A stretch of 64,000 nt of DNA, from positions 1 through 64,000 of the forward strand of contig NZ_CANMIW010000003.1 in assembly GCF_947498005.1 (NCBI RefSeq), read 5' to 3'. The position numbers and the translations under genes are program-made. Each line of letters opens with the position of its first letter. The first letter of the stretch is position 1. The notes below the pieces were generated by a model, which did no database searches, had not been told where the DNA came from, and saw only the letters and a program-made list of their open reading frames with translations. This document shows positions 35,345-44,205 of the stretch, in pieces. Source of the DNA: an uncultured Winogradskyella sp. Its GTDB lineage: Bacteria > Bacteroidota > Bacteroidia > Flavobacteriales > Flavobacteriaceae.

Positions 35345-37315
35345 ATGAAAACGAATCAACTTACAGATTGGCTGCCAACAACTAACAAAGAAGTAAAACT
35401 TAGAGGTTGGGAAGAATTAGATGTTATACTATTTAGTGGAGACGCTTATGTAGATCATCCCTCTTTTGGTCCTGCTGTAATTGGTCGTATTTTAGAGAGT
35501 TACGGTTTAAGAGTCGCTATTGTTCCACAACCAAGTGTCAACGATAATTTACAAGATTTTACTAAATTAGGTACGCCAAGATTATTTTTTGGTGTCACAG
35601 GTGGTTGTATGGATCCTATGGTAAGTAATTATACGGCAACTAAGAAACGTCGTGATAAGGATGCGTATACACCAAATGGAGATAAAGGATTTAGACCAGA
35701 TTATGCAACTTCTGTATATTCTAAGATATTAAAAGAGAAGTTTCCAGATGTACCCGTTTTAATTGGTGGTATAGAAGCATCATTGCGTCGGGTTACGCAC
35801 TACGATTATTGGAGCGATAAACTATTGCCTTCTATTCTAGAAACCTCTAAAGCAGATATGCTTGTTTATGGCATGGGAGAACAACCATTACGAGAAGTGG
35901 TAGAGTTGTTGCAAAAAGGGGTTCCGTTTTCTAGTTTAAGAACAATAAAGCAAACAGCGGTTTTATTAGATAAGAATGAAGCAATTCCTAAAAATAAGAA
36001 TTGGGAAGATGTAGAAATTCATTCCCATACCGTATGTTTAAACGATAAGAAGAAATTCGCTTCTAACTTTAAAGTGATTGAGCAAGAATCTAATAAGTTG
36101 AAAGCCAACCGTATTTTTCAACAGATTAATGATAAAACTTTAGTTATCAATCCACCTTTTCCGACCATGTTAGAAGAAGAGATTGATGCATCCTTCGATT
36201 TACCTTATACGCGTTTACCGCATCCTAAGTACAATAAACGAGGACCAATTCCTGCGTTTGAGATGATTAAGTTTTCTATAAATATTCATCGTGGTTGTTT
36301 TGGAGGTTGTAGTTTTTGTACCATTTCGGCCCATCAAGGGAAATTTATTGCTAGTCGAAGTCAAGAATCGGTTTTAAAAGAAGTAGATAAGGTCGCTAAT
36401 ATGCCAGACTTTAAAGGCTATTTGTCCGATATTGGTGGACCATCTGCCAATATGTATAAGATGAAAGGCAAAGTGCAATCTATTTGCGATAAATGTGTGG
36501 CACCTTCTTGTATTTCGCCTGTAATATGTAGTAATTTAGATACGTCACATAAGCCTTTAACAGAGTTATATCAGGCTGTAGATAAGCATCCAAAAATCAA
36601 AAAATCTTTTATTGGTAGTGGAATTAGGCACGATATGTTGGTGCCAGAATTCAATAAAAATGCTGACCCAAAAGAATTAGACGATTATACAGAAGAAGTA
36701 ATGACTAAACATATTTCTGGGCGATTAAAAGTTGCACCAGAACATACGTCAGACCCTGTTTTAAAGTTGATGCGTAAACCTTCGTTTACTTATTTTCATA
36801 AGTTTAAAGAGCGTTTCGATAAAATCAACATTAAGAAAGGTTTAAAGTTGCAGTTGATTCCTTATTTCATATCTAATCATCCTGCTTGTGAAGTTGAAGA
36901 TATGGCAAACTTAGCCGCTGAAACTAAAGATATGGGCTTTCAGTTAGAGCAAGTACAAGGGTTTACACCAACACCAATGACGGTTGCTACTGTAATTTAT
37001 TATAGTGGTTATCATCCATATACTTTGAAGCCAACCAAGACGCCTAAATCTAAAAAAGAGAAAGATGACCAACATCGTTTCTTCTTTTGGTATAAAAAGG
37101 AAAACAGAGACTGGATTAAAAAGACCTTAAATAAAGTTGGACGAAAAGATTTAGTAGAAGCTTTGGTACCAGAACAAGAAAGTAAAGGTTGGAAAAGCGT
37201 GAATCTTAAAGCTGTTAAAAACACATTTGATGATGCTGTACCAGCTACAAAATCAAATTCTTCTAGTGGTTCTCGTAGAAAACGCAAACATAAGTCTCGT
37301 AAGAAGCGACGATAG
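35345..37315 (+). CDS. YgiQ-family radical SAM protein
   Basis: A 656-residue radical SAM protein of the YgiQ (UPF0313) family. The N-terminal B12-like/DUF3362-associated domain is followed by the cluster motif CFGGCSFCTIS near residue 320 and the conserved GGPSANMYKMKG. The DUF3362 end follows (FTPTPMTVATVIYYSGYHP). The tail is a basic stretch of Ser, Arg and Lys that may bind nucleic acid. The reaction is not known. It is not a menaquinone enzyme by family, although it lies between menA and menC. Confidence 0.9.
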   Translation: MKTNQLTDWLPTTNKEVKLRGWEELDVILFSGDAYVDHPSFGPAVIGRILESYGLRVAIVPQPSVNDNLQDFTKLGTPRLFFGVTGGCMDPMVSNYTATKKRRDKDAYTPNGDKGFRPDYATSVYSKILKEKFPDVPVLIGGIEASLRRVTHYDYWSDKLLPSILETSKADMLVYGMGEQPLREVVELLQKGVPFSSLRTIKQTAVLLDKNEAIPKNKNWEDVEIHSHTVCLNDKKKFASNFKVIEQESNKLKANRIFQQINDKTLVINPPFPTMLEEEIDASFDLPYTRLPHPKYNKRGPIPAFEMIKFSINIHRGCFGGCSFCTISAHQGKFIASRSQESVLKEVDKVANMPDFKGYLSDIGGPSANMYKMKGKVQSICDKCVAPSCISPVICSNLDTSHKPLTELYQAVDKHPKIKKSFIGSGIRHDMLVPEFNKNADPKELDDYTEEVMTKHISGRLKVAPEHTSDPVLKLMRKPSFTYFHKFKERFDKINIKKGLKLQLIPYFISNHPACEVEDMANLAAETKDMGFQLEQVQGFTPTPMTVATVIYYSGYHPYTLKPTKTPKSKKEKDDQHRFFFWYKKENRDWIKKTLNKVGRKDLVEALVPEQESKGWKSVNLKAVKNTFDDAVPATKSNSSSGSRRKRKHKSRKKRR

Positions 37316-37424
37316 AAGCATCATGTGGATTCTTAGTATTAAAAATAAACCTCAATTGAACTCTAAGAATTTCAGTTAAATTGATAATTCATATCCCTAT
37401 TATTGCCTATTTTTGGTTGTACAT

Positions 37425-38459
37425 ATGAAAGCAACCTATCACAAATATAATTTAGAGTTTAAACGACCAAGCGGAACATCGAGAGGTGTAATGACTACCA
37501 AAGAAACGTGGTTTATTGTTATAGAACAAAACGGTAAAACAGGCGTAGGCGAGTGTGGCATTTTAAGAGGTTTATCTATTGATGATAGACCAGATTACGA
37601 AACCAAACTAAAATGGACCTGTGATAATATTCATTTAGGATTAGATATGCTTTTAAGTGAGCTTATCGAATTCCCAAGTATTCAATTTGGTCTAGAAACT
37701 GCTTTTAAATCTTTAGAAAGTACTGATCAATTTAATCTGTTTCCATCAGAATTTACAAGAGGTAATGACGCTATTCCTATTAATGGTTTGGTATGGATGG
37801 GAAGTGAGGATTATATGCGCACTCAAATTAAAGAAAAGATTGCAGTTGGTTTTGATTGTATAAAGTTAAAAATTGGCGCAATAGATTTTCAAACGGAATT
37901 AAATATTTTAAAATCAATAAGAAAAGAGTTTTCTGTTAACGACATAGAATTGCGAGTAGATGCCAATGGCGCTTTTTTACCAAATGATGCTTTAGAGAAA
38001 CTAAAACAGCTTTCAGAATACAAATTACATTCTATTGAGCAACCCATAAAACCTAAGCAGTTTGAGGTTATGGCAAAACTTTGTGAAGACACGCCTTTGC
38101 CAATTGCTTTAGATGAAGAATTAATAGGTGTTTTTCAAAAAGAGGAAAAGCAAAATGTATTGCAGACTATAAAGCCACAATATATAATTCTAAAACCGAG
38201 TTTAGTTGGTGGATTTTCAGGCAGTAAAGCGTGGATAGACTTAGCTGAAAATTTAAATATAGATTGGTGGATAACAAGTGCATTAGAAAGTAATGTTGGT
38301 CTAAATGCCATCTCACAATGGACGTATACTTTAAATAGTAAAATGCCTCAAGGGCTAGGAACTGGCAGTTTATTTACAAACAATTTTTCTTCGCCATTGA
38401 TGGTAAAAAATGGTAATTTGCACTACAATAAAAAACAAAATTGGAATTTTAATTTATAA
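37425..38459 (+). CDS. menC: o-Succinylbenzoate synthase
   Basis: The enolase-superfamily enzyme that dehydrates SHCHC to o-succinylbenzoate. The ATG at 37425 gives 344 residues; the frame upstream to 37413 needs TTG. Motifs: FKRPSGTSRGVMTTKETW, the catalytic Lys in CIKLKIGAID, metal ligands in LRVDANGAF, SIEQPIKP and IALDEEL, and the second Lys in IILKPSLVGG. It is two bases from the CPBP protease gene and upstream of menE. Confidence 0.92.
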   Translation: MKATYHKYNLEFKRPSGTSRGVMTTKETWFIVIEQNGKTGVGECGILRGLSIDDRPDYETKLKWTCDNIHLGLDMLLSELIEFPSIQFGLETAFKSLESTDQFNLFPSEFTRGNDAIPINGLVWMGSEDYMRTQIKEKIAVGFDCIKLKIGAIDFQTELNILKSIRKEFSVNDIELRVDANGAFLPNDALEKLKQLSEYKLHSIEQPIKPKQFEVMAKLCEDTPLPIALDEELIGVFQKEEKQNVLQTIKPQYIILKPSLVGGFSGSKAWIDLAENLNIDWWITSALESNVGLNAISQWTYTLNSKMPQGLGTGSLFTNNFSSPLMVKNGNLHYNKKQNWNFNL

Positions 38460-38461
38460 AC

Positions 38462-39403
38462 ATGAATTTTATACAACAAGCTTATAAAGGTCATCGCGAT
38501 CTATGGATGTTTTTGCTAACTACATTTTTAGTTGCAGGTATTTTTATAGCAAATTTTATTTTCTATTTAGTATCAGATCCAAGTGATTTAGCTGCTGCAA
38601 TGGAGTCTATGGAAAAATGGGGATTACCTGCTAATGTTACCTTGGCAATTAACTTAATTCCTTTTGCTTTTTTATTAGGTCTTTTATTTGTTTTAGTAAA
38701 ATTTGTACATCAAAGAAGTTTATTGTCCTTAACAACAACAAGACCTAAGGTCGATTTTAAGCGTATTATATTTTCATTTTTACTAATTACAATATATACG
38801 GTCGTTTCATTTTTTGTCATGTATTATATTGATTCATCAGAGATTGTATTTCAGTTTAAGCCAGTGAAATTTGCGATTTTATTCATAATTAGTATCATTT
38901 TATTTCCATTTCAAATTGGCTTAGAAGAGTATTTATTTAGAGGTTACTTAATGCAACATATTGGTGTTATGGTTAAGAACAAATGGTTTCCGTTACTTTT
39001 TACATCTATTCTATTTGGTTTAGCGCACAGTGCAAATCCTGAGGTTGGAGCCATAGGATTTTGGCAAATGATGATTTTTTATGTTGGTACAGGATTGTTA
39101 TTAGGTATCATGACGTTAATGGATGAAGGATTAGAATTGGCTTTAGGATTTCATTTAGGAAACAACCTTATTGCATCCTTATTAGTAACAGCAGATTGGA
39201 CAGCTTTACAAACAGATGCTCTTTTTAAAGATATGTCCGAACCAGAATTAGGATCAGTTTTCGAAATTATTTTACCAGTCTTAGTTGTTTATCCATTATT
39301 TCTGCTAATTCTATCAAAAAAATATGGCTGGAAAAACTGGAAGGATAAATTATTTGGAAAAGTCACTAAGCCACCGAAAGAAGATTATAAAATTATTGAA
39401 TAA
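38462..39403 (+). CDS. CPBP-family intramembrane metalloprotease
   Basis: A 313-residue membrane protein with about seven helices and the CAAX protease/bacteriocin-processing (CPBP, Abi) motifs: EEYLFRGYLMQ near residue 160, FGLAHSANP near residue 183 and GFHLGNNLIAS near residue 240. These supply the Glu and His metal ligands. The tail is cytosolic and basic. The substrate is unknown; it is wedged between menC and menE and is probably co-transcribed with them, as often in Flavobacteriia. Confidence 0.88.
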   Translation: MNFIQQAYKGHRDLWMFLLTTFLVAGIFIANFIFYLVSDPSDLAAAMESMEKWGLPANVTLAINLIPFAFLLGLLFVLVKFVHQRSLLSLTTTRPKVDFKRIIFSFLLITIYTVVSFFVMYYIDSSEIVFQFKPVKFAILFIISIILFPFQIGLEEYLFRGYLMQHIGVMVKNKWFPLLFTSILFGLAHSANPEVGAIGFWQMMIFYVGTGLLLGIMTLMDEGLELALGFHLGNNLIASLLVTADWTALQTDALFKDMSEPELGSVFEIILPVLVVYPLFLLILSKKYGWKNWKDKLFGKVTKPPKEDYKIIE

Positions 39404-39439
39404 CCTAAGTATTGAACTTTAACCTTAAACTTATTAAAG

Positions 39440-40528
39440 ATGACACCAACTTACAATAAAGTACATAACCGTTTTAAATTTAACGGACTCCATTTTAGTC
39501 ATGAAGAATTAAAAGAAGTGGCTTACAGTCTTATAAAAGAAGGTAAACCTTATGAGAAAGTAACAGGCGATTTTTTAATTGATTGGTTAAATAATAAGGA
39601 CTTTTTAGTAGTAACAACATCTGGATCTACAGGTTACCCAAAACAGATTAAACTAAAAAAACAAGCCATGGTTAATTCTGCCATTGCAACAGGGAACTTC
39701 TTTGGTTTAGAACCAGGAGATAAAGCGTTACATTGTTTGCCAAGTCATTTTATTGCAGGTAAAATGATGTTTGTACGTGCTTTGGTTTTAGGTTTAGAGA
39801 TTGATTTTGTAGAGCCTGCGGCACAGCCAGTTTTTGATTTTGAGAAAACGTACGATTTCTGCGCAATGATTCCTTTACAATTGAAGCATACTATAAAGTA
39901 TATAGATAATATTAAAAATATTATTGTTGGTGGATCTAAGGTGACAAAACCGTTAATTGAGAAGATTAAAGATTGTAAACCTAGGTTTTATGAAACGTAT
40001 GGAATGACAGAAACGGTAACACATGTTGCTGTACGTTCTTTAGAATCTAAGAATGGAAAAAAAGAGCCCTATTTTACAGCGCTACAGAATATAAAATTTG
40101 AGCAAGACGATAGAGGTTGTTTGGTAATTCATGCGCCTAAATTGGTAAAGGAAACTTTGGTAACAAATGACATTGTAGAATTAAAATCAGATCAAAGTTT
40201 TAAACTTCTCGGTCGCTTTGATAATGTGATTAATTCAGGCGGTGTAAAGTTATTTCCTGAGCAGATAGAAGATAAAATTCAACCTGTAATTGAAGAACGT
40301 TTTATTCTAGTAGGAGAGGAAGATGCGACTTTAGGAGAAAAATTGATTCTTATTGTAGAGCAACCTAAAGATTCAGTAGAGGATATTCTTAAGGTTATTA
40401 AGGAACTTAAGAACTTAGAGAAATTTGAAGTGCCTAAAAAAATATATACTATTGATAAGTTTCCTGAAACTAATAATAGAAAAATACAGCGTAAAAAAGC
40501 GGCTAAATTAGTCTTAGAAGCGAAGTAG
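39440..40528 (+). CDS. menE: o-Succinylbenzoate-CoA ligase (short form)
   Basis: An ANL-superfamily AMP-forming ligase of 362 residues that activates o-succinylbenzoate. It has the P-loop TTSGSTGYPKQIKLKK, the adenylate motif ETYGMTETVTHVAVRS, GRFDNVINSGGVKLFPEQIE and the C-terminal Lys in NNRKIQRKKAAKL. It is about 90 residues shorter than E. coli MenE at the N terminus, a form usual in Bacteroidota. It completes the set of menaquinone genes; a shared terminator follows. Confidence 0.9.
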   Translation: MTPTYNKVHNRFKFNGLHFSHEELKEVAYSLIKEGKPYEKVTGDFLIDWLNNKDFLVVTTSGSTGYPKQIKLKKQAMVNSAIATGNFFGLEPGDKALHCLPSHFIAGKMMFVRALVLGLEIDFVEPAAQPVFDFEKTYDFCAMIPLQLKHTIKYIDNIKNIIVGGSKVTKPLIEKIKDCKPRFYETYGMTETVTHVAVRSLESKNGKKEPYFTALQNIKFEQDDRGCLVIHAPKLVKETLVTNDIVELKSDQSFKLLGRFDNVINSGGVKLFPEQIEDKIQPVIEERFILVGEEDATLGEKLILIVEQPKDSVEDILKVIKELKNLEKFEVPKKIYTIDKFPETNNRKIQRKKAAKLVLEAK

Positions 40529-40589
40529 TTATTGTAATAATTCTTTTCAAAAGAAAAGAATAAATTTTACAATTTACTTAGAATTAAAA

Positions 40590-40617
40590 AACCCAATGCA
40601 AATGCATTGGGTTTTCT
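40590..40617. terminator. Bidirectional terminator between menE and the OmpA gene
   Basis: A perfect ten-base stem (AACCCAATGC with GCATTGGGTT) around AAAT, preceded by an A run and followed by TTTT, serves the convergent genes on both strands. Confidence 0.85.
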
Positions 40618-40638
40618 TATATTATTAATCTTAAGATA

Positions 40639-41496
40639 CTAGTTACCTTCAGATAAGTTTTTCATTTCAGATTCAACCATTTCGTAGAATTGGTCAATTT
40701 TTGGTAGTACCACAATACGAGTACGTCTGTTTTTCGCTCTGTTTTCAGCAGTATCATTTTCTACTAAAGGAACGTAAGAACTACGACCAGAAGCAATTAA
40801 TTGTTGAGAGTTAACACCTAAGCTTTCTAAAACTCTTACAATTGATGTAGCACGTTTTACACTTAAATCCCAGTTGTCAATTAATGGTGGTTTGTTATAT
40901 GGTACATTATCAGTATGAGATTCTACCATAGCTTCAAAATCTGGTTTGCTATTTATAACCTTAGCAACTTTACCTAATATTTCATTAGCTCGAGTTGTTA
41001 CGTTGTAACTACCACTCTGAAATAATAACTTATCAGCAATAGAGATGAATACAACACCTTTTTCAACATTGATTTCTATATCAGGATCACTAATACCAAC
41101 GGCCTTTTTAAGACTCGTTACAACGGCTAGAGTTACGCTGTCTTTCTTTGTTAAGGCATCTTGTAATCTTGTGATTTTTAAATCACGTTCTTTTAAACTT
41201 TCTAGAGACTTTTCAAGATTCTCAGCACCTTTTTGTGTTAAAGTTGTTAAGTTTCCTTTTGTGTCAATTAAATCCTGATTAGACTTTCTTAAATCGGCCA
41301 ATTGATCTTTCATTGTTTCTACTCTCGCATTGGCCGCAGCAACATCAGATAAACAACTATTTAATTTTACAGTTGCCGTATTTAATAAATCTTGAGTTTC
41401 TTGATATTTTTCTTGCAATGCAACATGCTCTTTTTTAGACACACAAGACGCCAAAAACAACATTGAACACGCACTTAATAACATTAGTTTTTTCAT
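40639..41496 (-). CDS. OmpA-family peptidoglycan-binding lipoprotein
   Basis: A 285-residue lipoprotein (signal to LASC at residue 18) with a coiled-coil middle (residues 25-115, heptads rich in Leu, Asp and Lys) and a C-terminal OmpA domain (VVFISIADKLLFQSGS, VESHTDNVPYN, RATSIVRVLESLGV, NRRTRIVVLP). It should anchor the outer membrane to peptidoglycan or act as a motility/secretion scaffold. It stands alone and is terminated by the shared hairpin. Confidence 0.9.
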   Translation of the reverse strand: MKKLMLLSACSMLFLASCVSKKEHVALQEKYQETQDLLNTATVKLNSCLSDVAAANARVETMKDQLADLRKSNQDLIDTKGNLTTLTQKGAENLEKSLESLKERDLKITRLQDALTKKDSVTLAVVTSLKKAVGISDPDIEINVEKGVVFISIADKLLFQSGSYNVTTRANEILGKVAKVINSKPDFEAMVESHTDNVPYNKPPLIDNWDLSVKRATSIVRVLESLGVNSQQLIASGRSSYVPLVENDTAENRAKNRRTRIVVLPKIDQFYEMVESEMKNLSEGN

Positions 41497-41600
41497 AATT
41501 TAATTATAGTTTAAAATTTTAGTTTTAACATAACAAAATTATGTAAAAGAATAGACGGCTGAACACGGATTAACAAAAACTTTAACAGTTTTATAAACAA

Positions 41601-42593
41601 TTAAAAGGTTCTCCTATTTTTTATAAAATACGACCAAACAATGGAGTTGCTTTCGTAGTAATTAGCCCTTTGAGATAATAGATTTCGTTGTTTTATTAAC
41701 CGTGGTAAATTAGAATAAAAAGAAAAATGAGCTTTAAGAATGGCTAAGAAAAATGCTGGTTTCAGCTGAAATAAAAATCTAACACCTGCTACACCATCTA
41801 AAAGCATACGTGCAACAATGCGTACAAAAACTTTAGAGTCCGTATTTTTTAATAAAGTAAATAAGCTATTTCTAAAATTAAGATAGGTTTTCCTAGGATT
41901 TGTATTACTCAATGTCGCACCACCAACATGATTAACGGTTGAAGTACCAACATATTTAATAGTGTAATTGGCGTTAAAAGCGCGCCAACACAAATCTATT
42001 TCTTCCATATGAGCAAAATAAGATTCATCAAAACCTTTTAATGTTCTAAATACAGATTTTCTTATAAATAAACATGCACCAGAAGCCCAAAATATATCTC
42101 TTGTGTCGTTGTATTGTCCGTTGTCTTGTTCTATAGTGTCAAAAATTCGACCACGACAATAAGGATAGCCATATTTATCAATAAATCCGCCTGCAGCTCC
42201 TGCATATTCAAATAGTGATTTGTTTTTAAAATCTAATATTTTAGGTTGAATAATGGCTGTATTCTCATTGGCACTAAATTCTGAAACGATAGGTTGAAGC
42301 CAATTTTTAGTAACTTCAATATCACTATTTAGTAAGCAGAGTAGTGGTTCTTCAACATGTTGTAAAGCCTCGTTGTAACCTTTAGCATAACCTCCATTTT
42401 CTGTGTTTTTTATAACCTTAACCATTGGAAATGTTTTTGCAATAAATTCAACGGAGTCATCTGTTGATGCATTATCAGCTACATAAATCACAGCATCATT
42501 AGAATACTTTATAACGGAAGGTAGAAACTGCTCTAACAATGCTTTTCCATTCCAGTTTAAAATAACAACCGCTAAGTCTTTTGTTTGAAGCAT
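41601..42593 (-). CDS. Family 2 glycosyltransferase
   Basis: A GT2 glycosyltransferase of 330 residues. The nucleotide-sugar motifs are VVILNWNGKALLEQFLPS, YVADNASTDDSVEF and CLLNSDIEVTKNWL (the DXD-like site); the acceptor part has GACLFIRKSVFRTLKGFDE and HMEEIDLCWR. It resembles rhamnosyl-type transferases of surface polysaccharide synthesis. A C-terminal hydrophobic segment may tie it to the membrane. Its start abuts the stop of the HSDR_N gene, so the two are coupled. Confidence 0.88.
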   Translation of the reverse strand: MLQTKDLAVVILNWNGKALLEQFLPSVIKYSNDAVIYVADNASTDDSVEFIAKTFPMVKVIKNTENGGYAKGYNEALQHVEEPLLCLLNSDIEVTKNWLQPIVSEFSANENTAIIQPKILDFKNKSLFEYAGAAGGFIDKYGYPYCRGRIFDTIEQDNGQYNDTRDIFWASGACLFIRKSVFRTLKGFDESYFAHMEEIDLCWRAFNANYTIKYVGTSTVNHVGGATLSNTNPRKTYLNFRNSLFTLLKNTDSKVFVRIVARMLLDGVAGVRFLFQLKPAFFLAILKAHFSFYSNLPRLIKQRNLLSQRANYYESNSIVWSYFIKNRRTF

Positions 42594-43046
42594 TTATAGA
42601 GATTTATAATCTGGAATATCTTTTAAAAACGAATAGCGTTCTTGTTCCATATCCATTTCACAATAATAATGATTTAAACCGTTAGTTACCATTAAATACG
42701 TGGCATTTAAAACAAGGTTATAACGCGCAATTTGGTCAAAGGTAGTTTGGTCAATCTTTATACTGTGCGATTTGCATTCTACAATTAAAAAAATACTGCC
42801 ATCAGGATTAAAAATAACAATATCATAGCGTTTTTTTAAACCATTAATAGTGAGTTCTTTTTCAACGTTAATCAGTGATTTTGGGTAGTTTTTATCATTA
42901 ATTAAATAGTGAACACAATGCTGTCTTACCCATTCTTCAGGTTGAAGAATGATGAATTTTTTACGAATGACATCAAAAATAGAAACTTTATTTTCTGTAC
43001 TTTTGAAACGGTATTCAAACTTTGGAAAGTTGAGTTCTTGAAACAC
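42594..43046 (-). CDS. HSDR_N-type PD-(D/E)xK nuclease-fold protein, solitary
   Basis: A 150-residue protein matching the type I restriction enzyme R N-terminal domain. The nuclease core reads KRYDIVIFNPDGS followed by FLIVECKSHSIKI, that is the D-x(n)-E-x-K active site. An upstream element EEWVRQHCVHYLI is also typical. No helicase, methylase or specificity subunit is present. The gene is divergent from holA by 82 bases, an arrangement I recall in other Flavobacteriia. It may act in DNA processing rather than restriction. Confidence 0.8.
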   Translation of the reverse strand: MFQELNFPKFEYRFKSTENKVSIFDVIRKKFIILQPEEWVRQHCVHYLINDKNYPKSLINVEKELTINGLKKRYDIVIFNPDGSIFLIVECKSHSIKIDQTTFDQIARYNLVLNATYLMVTNGLNHYYCEMDMEQERYSFLKDIPDYKSL

Positions 43047-43128
43047 TAAAATTACTGATTTGGTTCAAATTTAAGGACATACAAGCAATATCCAAAGAAC
43101 AAACTATAAACTTGGAATTTTTAAACTT

Positions 43129-44133
43129 TTGGACGACGTAAAACAACTTGTATCTGCTATAAAAAAAGGCGACCTTAAACCTATTTATTTCTTAATGGGT
43201 GAAGAAGCTTATTATATTGATAAGGTTTCAGATTATATTGAAGACAACGTGTTAGATGAAGCCGAAAAAGGGTTTAATCAAATGGTGCTTTACGGTAGAG
43301 ATATTACCATAGATGATATTGTGAGCAATGCTAAGCGTTATCCAATGATGGCTGAGCGTCAAGTAGTGATTGTAAAAGAAGCCCAAGATTTAAGCAGAAC
43401 TATTGAGAAATTAGCGCAATATGCTACAAATCCACAACCTTCAACAGTTTTAGTGCTTAATTATAAGTATAAAAAGTTAGATAAACGTAAAGCGTTGTAT
43501 AAAGCCATTAAGAAGGTTGGTGTTGTTTTTGAAAGTAAAAAAATGTACGAAAACCAAGTTGCGGATTGGATTAGACGCGTACTCGCTGGCCAGAATTACA
43601 ATATTTCGCCAAAAGCGGCCCAGATGCTAGTTGAATTTTTGGGTACGGATTTAGGTAAAATTGATAATGAACTGAGTAAGCTTAAAATTGTTTTACCAGC
43701 AGGCACACAAATTACACCAGAACATATTGAAGAGAATATAGGAATTAGTAAAGACTACAATAACTTTGAATTGCGTAAAGCTGTTGGTCAGCGCAATGTG
43801 CTAAAAGCACATAAAATCGCTAAGTATTTTGCCGACAATCCTAAGGATAATCCTATGGTTGTAACTGTGTCTTTATTGTTTGGTTTCTTTTCGCAATTAT
43901 TGCATCTTCATGGCATGTCTGATAGAAATCCTAGAAGTGTGGCATCTGCTCTAAAAGTGAATCCGTATTTTGTAAATGAATATTTAGATGCAGCTAGAAA
44001 TTACCCTATGAAAAAAGTGAGTTATGTTATTGGAGTGCTACGAGATTTCGATGTAAAAAGTAAAGGTGTAGGATCTAATGCAACACCTCAAGGCGACTTG
44101 CTTAAAGAGTTGTTAGTCAAAATTCTAGGATAA
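43129..44133 (+). CDS. holA: DNA polymerase III delta subunit
   Basis: The clamp-loader delta subunit, 334 residues. The start is TTG at 43129, as the residues that follow (DDVKQLVSAIKKGDLKPIYFLMGEE) are the family N terminus with no ATG earlier. Further family regions are DEAEKGFNQMVLYG, YPMMAERQVVIVKEAQ and a helical C-terminal domain. It is cytosolic and part of the replisome. It converges with the T9SS gene. Confidence 0.93.
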   Translation: MDDVKQLVSAIKKGDLKPIYFLMGEEAYYIDKVSDYIEDNVLDEAEKGFNQMVLYGRDITIDDIVSNAKRYPMMAERQVVIVKEAQDLSRTIEKLAQYATNPQPSTVLVLNYKYKKLDKRKALYKAIKKVGVVFESKKMYENQVADWIRRVLAGQNYNISPKAAQMLVEFLGTDLGKIDNELSKLKIVLPAGTQITPEHIEENIGISKDYNNFELRKAVGQRNVLKAHKIAKYFADNPKDNPMVVTVSLLFGFFSQLLHLHGMSDRNPRSVASALKVNPYFVNEYLDAARNYPMKKVSYVIGVLRDFDVKSKGVGSNATPQGDLLKELLVKILG

Positions 44134-44161
44134 GTTTATAAAATTTATTTTATTCTTTAAA

Positions 44162-44205
44162 ACAGCATATTATAATGCTGTCATTCTGAACTTATTTCAG
44201 AAACT
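44162..44205. repeat. Hairpin plus REP-like palindrome between holA and the T9SS gene
   Basis: ACAGCAT (44162-44168) and ATGCTGT (44175-44181) form a hairpin with TTTT after it on the minus strand, a weak terminator. It runs straight into a GTCATTC...AGAAACT palindrome (44180-44205; seven-base arms TTCTGAA/TTCAGAA at 44184-44202), whose end overlaps the stop codon of the leftward gene at 44204-44206. Confidence 0.6.

Noticed and set aside
42594-43046. Type I restriction-modification system
   Set aside because: Only the R-subunit N-terminal-like domain is present; there is no helicase, methylase or specificity subunit, so it is called a solitary nuclease-fold protein.
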